64,000 nucleotides of DNA from Paraburkholderia fynbosensis (GTDB lineage: Bacteria > Pseudomonadota > Gammaproteobacteria > Burkholderiales > Burkholderiaceae): contig NZ_CADIKI010000007.1 in NCBI RefSeq assembly GCF_902859935.1, positions 124,001-188,000 of the forward strand, read 5' to 3'. The position numbers and the translations under genes are program-made. The notes under the pieces are model-generated. The model saw only the letters and a program-made list of their open reading frames with translations. It ran no database searches and had not been told where the DNA came from. This document shows, one piece after another, positions 1 through 8,959 of the stretch; the first letter of the stretch is position 1; each line of letters starts with the position of its first letter.

Positions 1-2
1 GG

Positions 3-95
3 GACCGTTTGAACAGCGCACGCCAGCAGTTGCAGCCGAATCTGTCGCACAAGCTGCCCGCGGAGCGTTATACCCGCGCCAAGGCCGCCGCCTGA
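3..95 (+). CDS. C-terminal fragment of an unidentified protein
   Basis: An open frame enters from the left edge and ends at a TGA at 93-95. The last 30 residues are basic and Ala/Gln-rich and end in RAKAAA. Codon use is GC-rich like the neighbouring genes, which supports real coding, but the fragment is too short to assign to a family. It runs toward the convergent Lrp-type regulator, leaving only about 23 bases between the two stops. Confidence 0.5.
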   Translation, partial: DRLNSARQQLQPNLSHKLPAERYTRAKAAA

Positions 96-118
96 CGACG
101 AATCGCTGGCGGCGCAGT

Positions 119-646
119 TCACCGCCAGTCCGTCGCCACATCCTCGGGATCGGCCAGCGTCAATCCCGAGGATGGCAACGGCAGCGCCGTCTTGTACCGC
201 ACCTGTTTGAGCGCGAAGCTCGAACGGATATTGGAGATGCCCGGAATCTTCGTCAGATGATCGACGATGAACCGCTCGAGCGTCTGCATATCCGGCATGA
301 CCACGCGCAGCAGATAGTCGGCGTCGCCCGTCATCAGATAGCACTCCATCACCTCGGGCCGCTCCGAAATCGCCTGCTCGAAGCGCAGCAGCGCGTCTTC
401 CACCTGTTTTTCCAGACTCACCTGAATGAACACGTTGATGCGCAGCCCGAGCGGCTCCGGGTTCAGCAACGTGACCTGCTGCTTGAACAGGCCCAGCTTT
501 TCGAGCGCCCGCACGCGATTGAAGCAGGGTGTCGCCGACAGATTCACCGAGCGGGCCAGATCCGCATTGGTGATCCGCGCATTCTGCTGTAGCTGGCTCA
601 GGATGCCGATGTCGATGCGGTCGAGCCGTCTGGGTGACGTGGTCAT
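119..646 (-). CDS. Lrp/AsnC-family transcriptional regulator
   Basis: This is a 175-residue protein with an N-terminal winged helix-turn-helix (about residues 5-60, starting [18 protein letters not shown]) followed by an AsnC/RAM ligand-binding domain (about 70-150, containing [17 protein letters not shown]). Proteins of this family sense amino acids and act as dimers or octamers. I chose the ATG at 646; a longer reading would need a TTG at 673. It is divergent from the E1-like gene at 799, which is the usual arrangement for a local Lrp-type activator. In Pseudomonas putida the Lrp-type mdeR lies next to the methionine-catabolic mdeB, an E1 homologue; the same pairing here suggests a role in amino-acid or 2-oxoacid breakdown, but that is inference. 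Confidence 0.9.
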   Translation of the reverse strand: MTTSPRRLDRIDIGILSQLQQNARITNADLARSVNLSATPCFNRVRALEKLGLFKQQVTLLNPEPLGLRINVFIQVSLEKQVEDALLRFEQAISERPEVMECYLMTGDADYLLRVVMPDMQTLERFIVDHLTKIPGISNIRSSFALKQVRYKTALPLPSSGLTLADPEDVATDWR

Positions 647-798
647 AGATGAAATATTCCGTAAGAGGGCCAAAAACCGGAATAAATAGCCTATCGCAGT
701 GGCCGATCACAAGCAAATGAGACGCTCATTTTGCGGACACGTAGTTACCATGGACTCACTCGATCTTGAGCCTGACGCGGCGATGCGGGAGTGATGCC

Positions 799-3531
799 AT
801 GACGGATTTGTCCAGTGGTAGCGAGCAGTTGCAGTCGATGAACGTGGAGCGTGTCGACACCGACCCGCAGGAAACCGCCGAATGGCTGGAAGCGCTTGAC
901 GCGGTCGTCGCGCATGTCGGCCGCGAACGCGCGCAGTTTCTGTTCGACCGCCTCGCGAGCCACGCGTTGTCGCTGGGTGTCGAATCGACGCGCACCAGCG
1001 TCACGCCGTACCGGAATACGATCCCGGCCGACCAGCAGCCGCGCTATCCCGGCAACCTCGAACTCGAAGAACGGCTCGCCGGCGCGCTGCGTTGGAATGC
1101 GCTCGCGATGGTGGTGCGCGCGAACCAGGCCTATGGCGAACTCGGCGGGCATATCGCCAGTTATGCATCGGCGGCGGATCTGTTCGAAGTCGGCTTCAAC
1201 CACTTCTTCCGCGCCCGCACGCCGGACGGCGAGCCTGGTACCGGCGACCTCGTCTACTTTCAGCCGCATTCGTCGCCGGGCATCTACGCGCGGGCTTACC
1301 TCGAAGGTTTTCTGTCCGAAGAGCACCTGCGGCACTACCGCCGCGAAATCGCCGGGCCGGGCTTGTGCTCGTATCCGCATCCGTGGCTGATGCCGGACTT
1401 CTGGCAGTTCCCGACCGGCTCGATGGGCATCGGCCCGATCAACGCGATCTACCAGGCGCGCTTCATGCGCTACCTGGCCAATCGCGGCCTCGCTCAAACG
1501 GCAGGCCGCAAGGTGTGGGGCTTTTTCGGCGACGGCGAAATGGACGAGCCCGAATCGACCGGCGCGCTGTCGCTTGCCGCACGCGAGGGGCTCGACAACC
1601 TGTTCGTGATCAACTGCAATCTGCAGCGGCTGGACGGCCCGGTGCGCAGCAACGGCCGCATCATCGACGAACTGGAAGCGCATTTCGCCGGCGCCGGCTG
1701 GAATGTGATCAAGGTGGTGTGGGGCTCGGACTGGGACGCGCTGTTCTCGCGCGATCGCAGCGGCGCGCTGCTGCGCGCGTTCGCGCACACAGTGGACGGC
1801 CAGTTCCAGACCTTTTCGGCGAACGACGGCGCGTACAACCGCGAGCGCTTTTTCGGCCAGAACCCGGAGCTTGCCGCGCTCGCCGCGCAATTGAGCGACG
1901 ACGACATCGACCGCCTGCGCCGCGGCGGCCACGACGTGCGCAAGCTGCACGCGGCCTACGCGAAAGCGCTGGCGCATCGCGGCCAGCCGACGGTGATCCT
2001 CGCGAAAACGATGAAGGGTTTCGGCATGGGCGCCTCGGGCCAGGGCCGCATGACCACGCATCAGCAGAAGAAGCTCGGCTTCGACGACCTCAAGGCGTTT
2101 CGCGACCGTTTTCGCCTGCCGCTCAGCGATGAGGACGTCGAGCAACTGAAGTTTTACAAACCAGCGGAAGACAGCCCGGAAATGCAGTACCTGCATGCTC
2201 GCCGGGCGGCTCTCGGAGGCTATCTGCCTAGAAGGCGGCGAGTTGCATCGGCGGGGCTGATCGTCCCGCCGGTGACCTCCTGGGGGCAATTCGCGCTGGA
2301 TTCGAACGGCCGCGAGATGTCCACGACGATGGCGCTCGTGCGCATGCTGACCGCGCTGCTGAAAGACGCGCAGGTTGGCCCGCGCGTGGTGCCGATCGTC
2401 GCCGACGAGGCGCGCACCTTCGGCATGGCGAACATGTTCCGCCAGGTCGGCATCTATTCGCCGCTCGGGCAGTTGTACGAGCCGGAAGACCTCGGCTCGA
2501 TGCTGTATTACCGCGAGGACACGCAGGGGCAGATTCTCGAGGAAGGCATTTCGGAAGCGGGCGCGGTGTCGTCATGGATCGCGGCGGCGACGTCGTACAG
2601 CGTGCACGATCTGCCGATGCTGCCGTTCTACATCTACTACTCGATGTTCGGCTTTCAGCGCATCGGCGACCTGATCTGGGCGGCGGCGGATCAACGCGCG
2701 CGAGGCTTTCTGATCGGCGCGACGTCGGGCAAGACGACGCTCGGCGGCGAGGGCCTGCAACATCAGGATGGCTCGAGTCACCTCGCGGCATCGACGATTC
2801 CGAATTGCCGCGCGTACGATCCCGCGTTCGCCTACGAGCTTGCCGCGATCGTCGACGAAGGCATGCGCGAGATGGTCGAAGCGCAACGCGACATGTTCTA
2901 TTACGTCACCGTGATGAACGAAAACTACGCGCAGCCGTCGGTGCCGGGCGGAGATCCGGCCGCGACGCGCGCGGGGATTCTGAAGGGTATCTATCCGCTG
3001 GCCGCCGCTCAGGCGCAGCAGGCACAGCGAGAAGCACGGGCGCAGGTGCAGTTGCTCGGCGCGGGTGCGATTCTCGGTGAGGTGATCGCCGCCCAGCAGA
3101 TCTTGAAAGGCGACTGGGAGATCGACGCCGCCGTATGGAGCGTGACGAGCTTCAGCGAATTGCAGCGCGATGGCATGGCGGCTGAACGGCTCGCGCGTCT
3201 GGGCGACACGCCGTATGCACCGTACGTCACGCGGGCGCTCGCGGCATCGCAAGGTCCGGTTATCGCCGCGACGGATTATGTGCGCGCGGTGCCCGAGCTA
3301 ATCCGGGCGTACGTGCCGCGCCGCTATGTGACGCTCGGCACCGACGGCTTCGGCCGCAGCGACACGCGCCAGGCGCTGCGCGAATTCTTCGAAGTGGATC
3401 GCAAGGCTATCGTGTTGGCCGCATTGCAGGCGCTCGCGGACGACGGCGCAATCGAGGCCCGTGTGCTGAATGCTGCGCGCAATAAGTATCGTGGTGATGC
3501 GCCGGCCGGCGCCGCGCCGTGGCAGTGCTGA
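799..3531 (+). CDS. Homodimeric pyruvate-dehydrogenase E1-like 2-oxoacid dehydrogenase
   Basis: This is a 910-residue thiamine-diphosphate enzyme of the AceE type. It carries the ThDP/Mg motif GDGEMDEPEST at about residue 244 followed by NCNLQRLDGPV, and its length is close to E. coli AceE (887). E1 decarboxylates pyruvate or a related 2-oxoacid and passes the acyl group to an E2. The ATG at 799 is preceded by GGGAG at 787-791. No E2 or E3 gene lies nearby, so this is a stand-alone E1, unlike a canonical aceEF operon. With the divergent Lrp-type regulator it resembles MdeB, the 2-oxobutyrate E1 homologue of methionine gamma-lyase pathways. No gamma-lyase gene is visible in the window, so the substrate is uncertain. 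Confidence 0.88.
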   Translation: MTDLSSGSEQLQSMNVERVDTDPQETAEWLEALDAVVAHVGRERAQFLFDRLASHALSLGVESTRTSVTPYRNTIPADQQPRYPGNLELEERLAGALRWNALAMVVRANQAYGELGGHIASYASAADLFEVGFNHFFRARTPDGEPGTGDLVYFQPHSSPGIYARAYLEGFLSEEHLRHYRREIAGPGLCSYPHPWLMPDFWQFPTGSMGIGPINAIYQARFMRYLANRGLAQTAGRKVWGFFGDGEMDEPESTGALSLAAREGLDNLFVINCNLQRLDGPVRSNGRIIDELEAHFAGAGWNVIKVVWGSDWDALFSRDRSGALLRAFAHTVDGQFQTFSANDGAYNRERFFGQNPELAALAAQLSDDDIDRLRRGGHDVRKLHAAYAKALAHRGQPTVILAKTMKGFGMGASGQGRMTTHQQKKLGFDDLKAFRDRFRLPLSDEDVEQLKFYKPAEDSPEMQYLHARRAALGGYLPRRRRVASAGLIVPPVTSWGQFALDSNGREMSTTMALVRMLTALLKDAQVGPRVVPIVADEARTFGMANMFRQVGIYSPLGQLYEPEDLGSMLYYREDTQGQILEEGISEAGAVSSWIAAATSYSVHDLPMLPFYIYYSMFGFQRIGDLIWAAADQRARGFLIGATSGKTTLGGEGLQHQDGSSHLAASTIPNCRAYDPAFAYELAAIVDEGMREMVEAQRDMFYYVTVMNENYAQPSVPGGDPAATRAGILKGIYPLAAAQAQQAQREARAQVQLLGAGAILGEVIAAQQILKGDWEIDAAVWSVTSFSELQRDGMAAERLARLGDTPYAPYVTRALAASQGPVIAATDYVRAVPELIRAYVPRRYVTLGTDGFGRSDTRQALREFFEVDRKAIVLAALQALADDGAIEARVLNAARNKYRGDAPAGAAPWQC

Positions 3532-3540
3532 GAAGGCCAA

Positions 3541-4518
3541 TCACCCACTCACCGCCACCTGATTTTTTCCATCCCGCTTCGCGCGATACAAGCCGACGTC
3601 GGCGGCTTCGATCAGCGTCGTCACCGGCTCGGCGGCCGACGGCACGAGCGTCGCCTGGTCGGCGACCTTCGTGATGGTGGCGACCACCTGGTCTATGTTG
3701 CTGGCCTTCTCGTTGAGGATCGCGAGCTTCGCGTTGACCGAGCCGGCCGCTTCCATCACGAGGCGCATGGTTTCTTCCATGCGCGAGACCGGCGTGGCCG
3801 GCGCCCGCGAGTGCCGCCGACTGGCCCGCCACATCCGATACTTCGTTCATGGTGCGCAGCAGGTCGCGCGGGGTCGCGAAGATTTCCCGCGACGTCGCGC
3901 CGATCTCGAGCAGCAGCATCACGAGCAACACGATGCGGGTGGTCTCGACCGAACTGCGGACGCTGTCCGTGGCCTGGTCGGAGTAGCGCCTGTTGTCTTC
4001 AACCAGCTTTCGCACCGACAACCGGCCGGTTTCCCAGATCGGCGTGAGCTGTGTGTTGGAGATGCGCGCGGCGTTGTCCTTCGAAGCCGGCAGGTTGTTC
4101 AACAACGCGGTCCGGATTGGCAGGTATTGCGCGTGCTCCTGGCGGAAATAGTCGAACAGGTCCCGGTCGGTCTGGCGGGAGATGGTCGAGCTGTAGTCGT
4201 CGGTCAGCTTCTGAAGCGTCTGCTGGGTGCCTGCAAACGCGTCGCATCGCGCTTGACGGCGTCGGGGTCCGCGTCGACGTAGATCAGACGCTGCGTCACC
4301 GAATAGTTCTCGAACTAGGCCGCACGCATCGCGGTGGCGCAGTAGAGGCGGGGCATCGAGTCCTGCTGCTGACTCTTCGCGTCGCGGTCGATCGCGCCAA
4401 GTTGCTGGAAAGCGACGATTGCCATTGCCAGCATCACGATCAGCAATTGGCGGTGCGCACGGCGGACGACGTTCGCGAGGGCGTTTGTAACGTAATGTTC
4501 CGTTACCACTTGCAGCAT
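3541..4518 (-). pseudogene. Decayed chemoreceptor (MCP) fused to a GGDEF-domain tail
   Basis: Read on the minus strand, the start (from 4518) gives a cytoplasmic stub, a membrane segment (LLIVMLAMAIVAF) and a four-helix-bundle ligand domain typical of methyl-accepting chemotaxis proteins. An in-frame TAG lies at 4315-4317 where TGG (Trp) is expected before FENYSVTQRLIYVDADPD. A frameshift near 4230-4238 separates this from TLQKLTDDYSSTISRQTDRD, and another near 3805 leads into an MCP signalling helix (LNEKASNIDQVVATITKVAD). At about 3645 the sequence switches to the extreme C-terminus of a diguanylate cyclase (AADVGLYRAKRDGKNQV). It therefore combines a nonsense mutation, two frameshifts and a fusion by deletion. 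It is not expected to make a working receptor. Confidence 0.8.
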
Positions 4519-4575
4519 CTATTTCTACGCACTCCCTTCACAATCCTTTCCATGGCTGAACGGCGGGAGCTGAAA

Positions 4576-4902
4576 ATGAAAAAGATCGCAGTGGCGTTGG
4601 TGGTGGTGGGAAGTCTGAGCATGGCCGGGCAAGCTTCGGCTCACGGTCATGGCGGTGGCGACGTGGTCGGTGCGCTGATCGGCGGTGCCGTGCTCGGCGC
4701 GGTGGTGAGTTCCGCTTTGACGCCCGCGCCGGTGGTGGCTTACCAGCAGCCTGTCTACGCGCAGCCGGCTTACCAACCCGCTCCGGTCTATGCGGGGCCG
4801 CCGCCGGGATACTGCTATGACCCGTATCAGCGCGGCTATGTCGCTTGCGCTGCGCCGCCGCCGGCACAGTATGGATACGGGCAGCCGCAACCAGGCTGGT
4901 GA
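4576..4902 (+). CDS. Small exported Gly/Pro/Tyr-rich protein with glycine-zipper segment
   Basis: This is a 108-residue protein. A signal peptide (MKKIAVALVVVGSLSMAGQASA) is followed by a His/Gly patch (HGHGGGD), a glycine-zipper-like hydrophobic stretch (VVGALIGGAVLGAVVSSAL) and a Pro/Tyr/Gln-rich tail. Such proteins are common in Burkholderia envelopes and have no assigned function. The ATG at 4576 follows GGGAG at 4564-4568. A longer upstream frame exists, but the ribosome site and signal peptide fix the start. A strong hairpin lies 37 bases downstream. Confidence 0.75.
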   Translation: MKKIAVALVVVGSLSMAGQASAHGHGGGDVVGALIGGAVLGAVVSSALTPAPVVAYQQPVYAQPAYQPAPVYAGPPPGYCYDPYQRGYVACAAPPPAQYGYGQPQPGW

Positions 4903-4939
4903 TCGCCCGAGAGCGCGCAATTCCGGCGTGCCGCAGAAA

Positions 4940-4968
4940 AAAGGCCGTCGCTCGATGCGACGGCCTTT
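4940..4968. terminator. Bidirectional rho-independent terminator
   Basis: An 11-bp perfect stem (AAAGGCCGTCG / CGACGGCCTTT) encloses a 7-base loop, with A-rich and T-rich flanks. It sits between the convergent genes ending at 4902 (plus) and 4996 (minus), so it can serve both. Confidence 0.85.
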
Positions 4969-4995
4969 GCATTGAATGCACCGTTCAGCGTTTGC

Positions 4996-5157
4996 TCAAT
5001 GTTTCTGATGCAGCCATTCCGCATAGTGCGTATCGAGCCAGCGCTCAAGCCTCGGCGGCTTCGTCGTGCGGTGATAGAGGGACGCCGCCCAGATGGCAAG
5101 GCCGATCACGATCATGACGGCCGGCCCCAGCAAATAAGCGATCAACGATTCAGGCAT
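4996..5157 (-). CDS. Small single-pass membrane protein
   Basis: This 53-residue protein has one hydrophobic segment (about residues 5-27, LIAYLLGPAVMIVIGLAIWA) and a basic, aromatic cytoplasmic tail ending WLDTHYAEWLHQKH. The ATG at 5157 is preceded by a good Shine-Dalgarno (ACGGAGG, about 7 bases away), which favours it over a longer start at 5181. I do not recognise a named family. The upstream 200 bases, up to the integrase gene, contain no other gene that I can see. Confidence 0.6.
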   Translation of the reverse strand: MPESLIAYLLGPAVMIVIGLAIWAASLYHRTTKPPRLERWLDTHYAEWLHQKH

Positions 5158-5380
5158 CGGAACCTCCGTATCGGCTTGCATCGATGCTTCAGTTTAGGCG
5201 ATGGGAATCGGGGAAAAAAGAAACGTGTGAAGCGATTTGGCGGCGGGCTCGATGCCAGACAAAAGCTCACTTTTGAAACCTAGCGGACAATTTTATTTTT
5301 GATTCAGATCATTGGCTTGCCGACATCGTTAGTCGAGTTGTGTACCTAAAAATAACCATCGCAAAAGGCGAAAACGTTCG

Positions 5381-6586
5381 TCAGGCCGGGCGGCTTGCCA
5401 TACGCCGCGCCGTTTCGAGCTGTTGATCGACGAAGTCCGCCCAACCTTGCACGATTCGACGCTGCTGCACCGCTTCATCCTCTGGCGAGAGAGCGTCGGC
5501 ATCAAGCGCGGACACGCCATCGAACGTGTCGTCTCCCTGCACGAGTTCACGCACATGGGTCGACGCGGTACGCCGGAAGTCGTGTAGCACGAAATGTTCA
5601 ACGTCGAGCCCGAGCGCCTTGACCGCCTGATTCAACGTGCTCTTCGCGATGGGCCGATCGTCGCCCCGGACGCTCGGGAATACGAATTTTCGGCTGGCCT
5701 TGGCGCGGTGGAGCTCGCGCAGCATCGAGACCGCCTGATGCGGCAAATAGACGATGCGGTCCCGGCCCATGTTCAGACGCGCGGCGGGAATCGTCCACAG
5801 CGCGTTGTCCAGATCGAATTCGGCCCACGTCGATTCCACCAGATCCGACTTGCGCACCATCGTCAGCACGAGCAGATGCAGCGCCAGTTTCAGAGGGCGG
5901 CGAATGCTCGACGCGTCGATCGCGCGCAGCATGTTGCCGATTTCCGCGCCGGAGAGCACGCGAGTGCGGCTCTCGAAGGTGGCGATCGAGCGCGCCGGAA
6001 CGACCTCGGCCGGGTTGCCGGTTGCGAGCTGGCGCGCCATCAGATAGGCGTAGAGGCGCTTGACCACGTTGCGTGTGTGGAGCGCCATTTTCGGCGAGCC
6101 CCGATTTTTGATCCGCTCGCAGATTTCGACGATGTCATCCGCGGTGACCGCGTTGATCGGCTTGCCGCCAATCGCGGGCAATACGTCCTTGTCGAGCGCG
6201 CGCCGGGTGGTGCGGCGATATTCGGCCGATTTGCCGGCCATGGCGGTGGCGAGGTAGAGATCGGCCGCTTCGCGCAGCACCTCCGCCTTGCTTTCGGCTC
6301 CGCGATCGCGCCGGGCGGTGGCAACCGGCGAGATGCCTTGCGCGACCATCTCCGCGTATTTCTGCGCCTTGGCCCGCGCGACGCGCAGCGAGATCATCCG
6401 GTAGTCGCCGATGGTCGCGAGCGGCTGGCGCGTGCCGTTCAGGGTGTAGCGAAAGCGCCAGACCTTGGTGCCTGTGGTCATGACTTCGATGACGAGGCCG
6501 TTGCCGTCCGCGACGCAATAACGGGTAGCGCGCGGTTCGAGCGCGCGAATCTGGGATTCAGTGAGGGGGACAGCGAGGCGGGGCAT
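5381..6586 (-). CDS. P4-type tyrosine integrase lacking a visible catalytic tyrosine
   Basis: This 401-residue protein is a phage-integrase family recombinase. The N-terminal arm-binding domain (about residues 1-85) resembles DUF4102 (LTESQIRALEPRATRY; VWRFRYTLNGTRQPLATIGDY). A core-binding domain (about 95-195) is followed by a catalytic domain with Arg I (LTMVRKSDLVE) and the HxxR box (HDFRRTAST). After that box the usual second His/Trp and nucleophilic Tyr segment is absent: no tyrosine occurs between HDFRR and the C-terminus, although the terminal motif RRIVQGWADFVDQQ of the family is present. It is probably inactive. It lies directly downstream of the mnmE 3' end, a known integration target for SGI1-type islands. 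Confidence 0.85.
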   Translation of the reverse strand: MPRLAVPLTESQIRALEPRATRYCVADGNGLVIEVMTTGTKVWRFRYTLNGTRQPLATIGDYRMISLRVARAKAQKYAEMVAQGISPVATARRDRGAESKAEVLREAADLYLATAMAGKSAEYRRTTRRALDKDVLPAIGGKPINAVTADDIVEICERIKNRGSPKMALHTRNVVKRLYAYLMARQLATGNPAEVVPARSIATFESRTRVLSGAEIGNMLRAIDASSIRRPLKLALHLLVLTMVRKSDLVESTWAEFDLDNALWTIPAARLNMGRDRIVYLPHQAVSMLRELHRAKASRKFVFPSVRGDDRPIAKSTLNQAVKALGLDVEHFVLHDFRRTASTHVRELVQGDDTFDGVSALDADALSPEDEAVQQRRIVQGWADFVDQQLETARRMASRPA

Positions 6587-6756
6587 GCTCGGATCGTTGA
6601 GACGGACAGCGGCGATTTTAGCGCTTATGTGTGCTGTGTACCAAAGATTCGGCGATTTTTACGTCAACAACGTTAATGAAGGCACTTGCAATGCGGGACC
6701 CTGAAGTCGGGAAAATGCCGACCAGCCGAGCAGTCCCCCGAATTTCAGTCCCACTG

Positions 6757-6774
6757 CTACTTGCCAATGCAGAA
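6757..6774 (-). other. mnmE 3'-end sequence resembling an SGI1-type attB site
   Basis: The last 18 bases of mnmE on the minus strand read TTCTGCATTGGCAAGTAG, encoding FCIGK-stop. This closely resembles the attachment site used by Salmonella genomic island 1 at mnmE (thdF/trmE) as I recall it, TTCTGTATTGGKAARTAA. Because the C-terminal CIGK is functionally conserved, similarity is expected even without integration. The integrase gene starts only about 170 bases away. I found no second copy of the site in the window. Confidence 0.45.
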
Positions 6775-8151
6775 TCTGCTGAAAATCACCCCTAGCAGAT
6801 CATCCGAACTGAACTCACCGGTAATCGAATTCAACTGATCTTGTGCGAGCCGCAATTCCTCGGCGAACAGATCCAGCGCCTGCGAGTTCTGATCCGCGTG
6901 GGCGGCCGCCGTCGCCAGATGCTCCTCGGCGGCGCGCAATGCGATCAGATGCCGCTCGCGCGCCAGGTACACGCTTTCCGCGCCGGCCTGCCAGCCGGCG
7001 ATCCGCAGCAACTCGCCGCGCAATAGCGCGACGCCGTCACCCTGTTTCGCCGACAAGCGCACCTCGCTGAGATCGAGATCCGCGTCGAGTGCTTGGGTCG
7101 CCGGCACGAGGCCTGTCAGGTCGGTCTTGTTCAGCACGCGCACCACCGGCACACCGCCCGGAAAGCGCCCGGCGATCGCTTTGTCCTCGGCGGTCATGCC
7201 GGTGCGTGCGTCGAGCAGATGCAGCACCACATCCGCACGCTCGATTTCGCTCCAGGTCCGCGCAATGCCGATCTTCTCCACTTCGTCTTCGGTGTCGCGC
7301 AGACCGGCAGTGTCGATTACGTGCAGCGGAATGCCTTCGATCTGGATGGTTTGCGCGACCTTGTCGCGGGTCGTGCCCGCGATCGGCGTCACGATGGCCA
7401 GTTCGGCGCCCGCCAGCGCATTCAGCAGCGACGATTTACCGACGTTCGGCTGGCCCGCGAGCACCACCGACAAACCTTCGCGCAGCAACGCGCCCTGGCG
7501 CGCTTCACTCAGCACGTGCGCGAGGCGCTCGCGAATGCGCGTCAGCTTGCCGCGCGCGTCGGCGGCTTCGAGGAAGTCGATTTCTTCTTCCGGAAAGTCG
7601 AGCGTCGCCTCGACCAGCATGCGCAGCGTGATCACCTCTTCGACCAGCGCGTGGATGTCGCGCGAAAACGCGCCGTCGAGCGAGCGGCCGGCCGAACGCG
7701 CGGCGGCCTCGGTGCTGGCCTCGATCAGATCGGCGACGGCTTCGGCCTGTGCCAGATCGAGCTTGTCGTTCAGGAACGCGCGGCGGGTGAATTCGCCCGG
7801 CTCGGCAAGACGCAAGCCGAATGCGCGGCCGGCGTCGATACAGCGCTGCAGCACGAGTTGCAACACAACAGGACCGCCGTGGCCCTGCAGCTCGAGCACG
7901 TGCTCGCCGGTGTAGGAATGCGGCGCCGGAAAATACAGTGCGATGCCCCGATCGAGCGCTTTACCGCTGTCGTCCAGGAACGGGACGTAGCTGGCGTGGC
8001 GTGGCGCAAGCGCTTGGCCGGTGAGCGCCTGCATCAGCGGCTGGGCCGCCTCCTGTGCCGCGCGGCCGAACGAAATCCGTACGACACCGATGCCTCCCCG
8101 GCCGGGCGCGGTAGCAATGGCGACGATGGGATCGGAATCGGTGGTGAGCAT
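6757..8151 (-). CDS. mnmE: tRNA-modifying GTPase MnmE (TrmE)
   Basis: This 464-residue protein works with MnmG to install the 5-(carboxymethyl)aminomethyl group on U34 of certain tRNAs. The N-terminal tetrahydrofolate-binding domain begins [19 protein letters not shown]. The central G domain has the P-loop GQPNVGKSS (about residue 230), TPIAGTTRD and DTAGLRDT. The essential C-terminal CIGK is present. The ATG at 8151 gives the family's usual length; the frame stays open upstream, but the extra residues do not fit the family. It is normally the last gene of the rpmH-rnpA-yidD-yidC-mnmE run; here a gene on the opposite strand separates it from yidC. Confidence 0.97.
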   Translation of the reverse strand: MLTTDSDPIVAIATAPGRGGIGVVRISFGRAAQEAAQPLMQALTGQALAPRHASYVPFLDDSGKALDRGIALYFPAPHSYTGEHVLELQGHGGPVVLQLVLQRCIDAGRAFGLRLAEPGEFTRRAFLNDKLDLAQAEAVADLIEASTEAAARSAGRSLDGAFSRDIHALVEEVITLRMLVEATLDFPEEEIDFLEAADARGKLTRIRERLAHVLSEARQGALLREGLSVVLAGQPNVGKSSLLNALAGAELAIVTPIAGTTRDKVAQTIQIEGIPLHVIDTAGLRDTEDEVEKIGIARTWSEIERADVVLHLLDARTGMTAEDKAIAGRFPGGVPVVRVLNKTDLTGLVPATQALDADLDLSEVRLSAKQGDGVALLRGELLRIAGWQAGAESVYLARERHLIALRAAEEHLATAAAHADQNSQALDLFAEELRLAQDQLNSITGEFSSDDLLGVIFSRFCIGK

Positions 8152-8288
8152 GGGGCGTCGAGAAAAGCGGAGAGAAGGGCGAGACTGCGCCAGTTGAACA
8201 GCGCGAGGCATTGTAACGCGGGCGCGGGCGACGACTGCGCAGCGGGGCCGCCATGCGTCTGTCACTGATTCTGACGTCAACTTATGTT

Positions 8289-8303
8289 TATCTCAAATAA
8301 GCT
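8289..8303 (+). repeat. 15-base direct repeat, copy 1 (candidate operator)
   Basis: TATCTCAAATAAGCT recurs at 8442-8456 as TATCTCAAATACGCT (14 of 15 identical). The copies lie 153 bases apart in an AT-rich stretch between mnmE and the repressor-like gene. The 8152-8513 stretch has no convincing gene of its own. A repressor operator is the simplest reading. Confidence 0.4.
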
Positions 8304-8441
8304 AGGATTATTCCTACATCCTCTTAGGAAAAGCGAAGTGAGACAAGACTGAAGGATGGCTTGAACGCCCACGGTATAAAGAAAAACAGAAAAATTCAAA
8401 TTACTGAAACGCTTTGCCTGGCGCGGCTCGTAAGCTAAAAC

Positions 8442-8456
8442 TATCTCAAATACGCT
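8442..8456 (+). repeat. 15-base direct repeat, copy 2 (candidate operator)
   Basis: This is the partner of the copy at 8289-8303, differing at one base. It lies about 58 bases before the ATG at 8514, where a promoter for the repressor-like gene is expected, so binding here could be autoregulatory. Confidence 0.4.
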
Positions 8457-8513
8457 CATACTAAGCTTGACTGGTTGTCAACTCGGAGGATACTGAATTG
8501 CACAATCTGGCTC

Positions 8514-8918
8514 ATGCCGACCGACAAAGAAAAAGCCGCCTTCGCCAAACGGCTGAAGGATCTGCTAGAGCCGCTCAAGATACGCGGCGGGACTAAACTC
8601 GCCGAGCAATTCAACCTTCGCTATCACGGCGAGCGTCCCGTTACGCCACAAACCGCGCACAAATGGTTGACGGGTACGACGATCCCCAAGCCGGACAAGC
8701 TGCGCACGTTAGCCGAATGGCTGAACGTCAAGGAGCATTGGCTTCACTACGGACCGCCGCCCGGGTCGAGCAGCAGACCCATGGCGCGTGGCGAGAAATA
8801 CCCGCCGACGCCGGAAACGATCGAACTCGCTTCGAAGATCGCATCACTGATGCCGAAAGACCGCAACCTGGTCGAGGAGATGATCGAGCGCTTTTACGGC
8901 GAAGACACCGAAGAGTAA
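8514..8918 (+). CDS. Phage-repressor-like helix-turn-helix protein
   Basis: This is a 134-residue protein from the ATG at 8514. Residues about 5-75 read as a lambda-repressor-like helix-turn-helix (GGTKLAEQFNLRY...TPQTAHKWLTGTTIPKPDKLRTLAEWL), followed by a short acidic C-terminus without a peptidase domain. Similar small XRE-like proteins are frequent in Burkholderia. The start is uncertain: GGAGGA at 8485-8490 is too far from this ATG, and a TTG at 8475 in the same frame is possible. It lies on the plus strand between two minus-strand core genes, interrupting the usual yidC-mnmE succession. Two 15-base direct repeats upstream may be its operators. Confidence 0.7.
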   Translation: MPTDKEKAAFAKRLKDLLEPLKIRGGTKLAEQFNLRYHGERPVTPQTAHKWLTGTTIPKPDKLRTLAEWLNVKEHWLHYGPPPGSSSRPMARGEKYPPTPETIELASKIASLMPKDRNLVEEMIERFYGEDTEE

Positions 8919-8959
8919 TCGACGAGTCGAGGGCGCCATCCGAGATTCGTGCGCCCATG

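Noticed and set aside
745..2289. Long minus-strand frame opposite the E1 dehydrogenase gene
   Set aside because: Arg/Ala/Val-rich shadow typical of antisense frames in GC-rich genes; no family similarity and the plus-strand gene is certain.
5281..5380. Second copy of the mnmE attachment sequence beyond the integrase
   Set aside because: The stretch has a loosely similar CATTGG...TTGCC but not the ordered 18-base site; no direct repeat can be claimed.
8277..8459. 60-codon minus-strand frame upstream of mnmE
   Set aside because: No Shine-Dalgarno, no similarity, and it covers the direct repeats that look regulatory.
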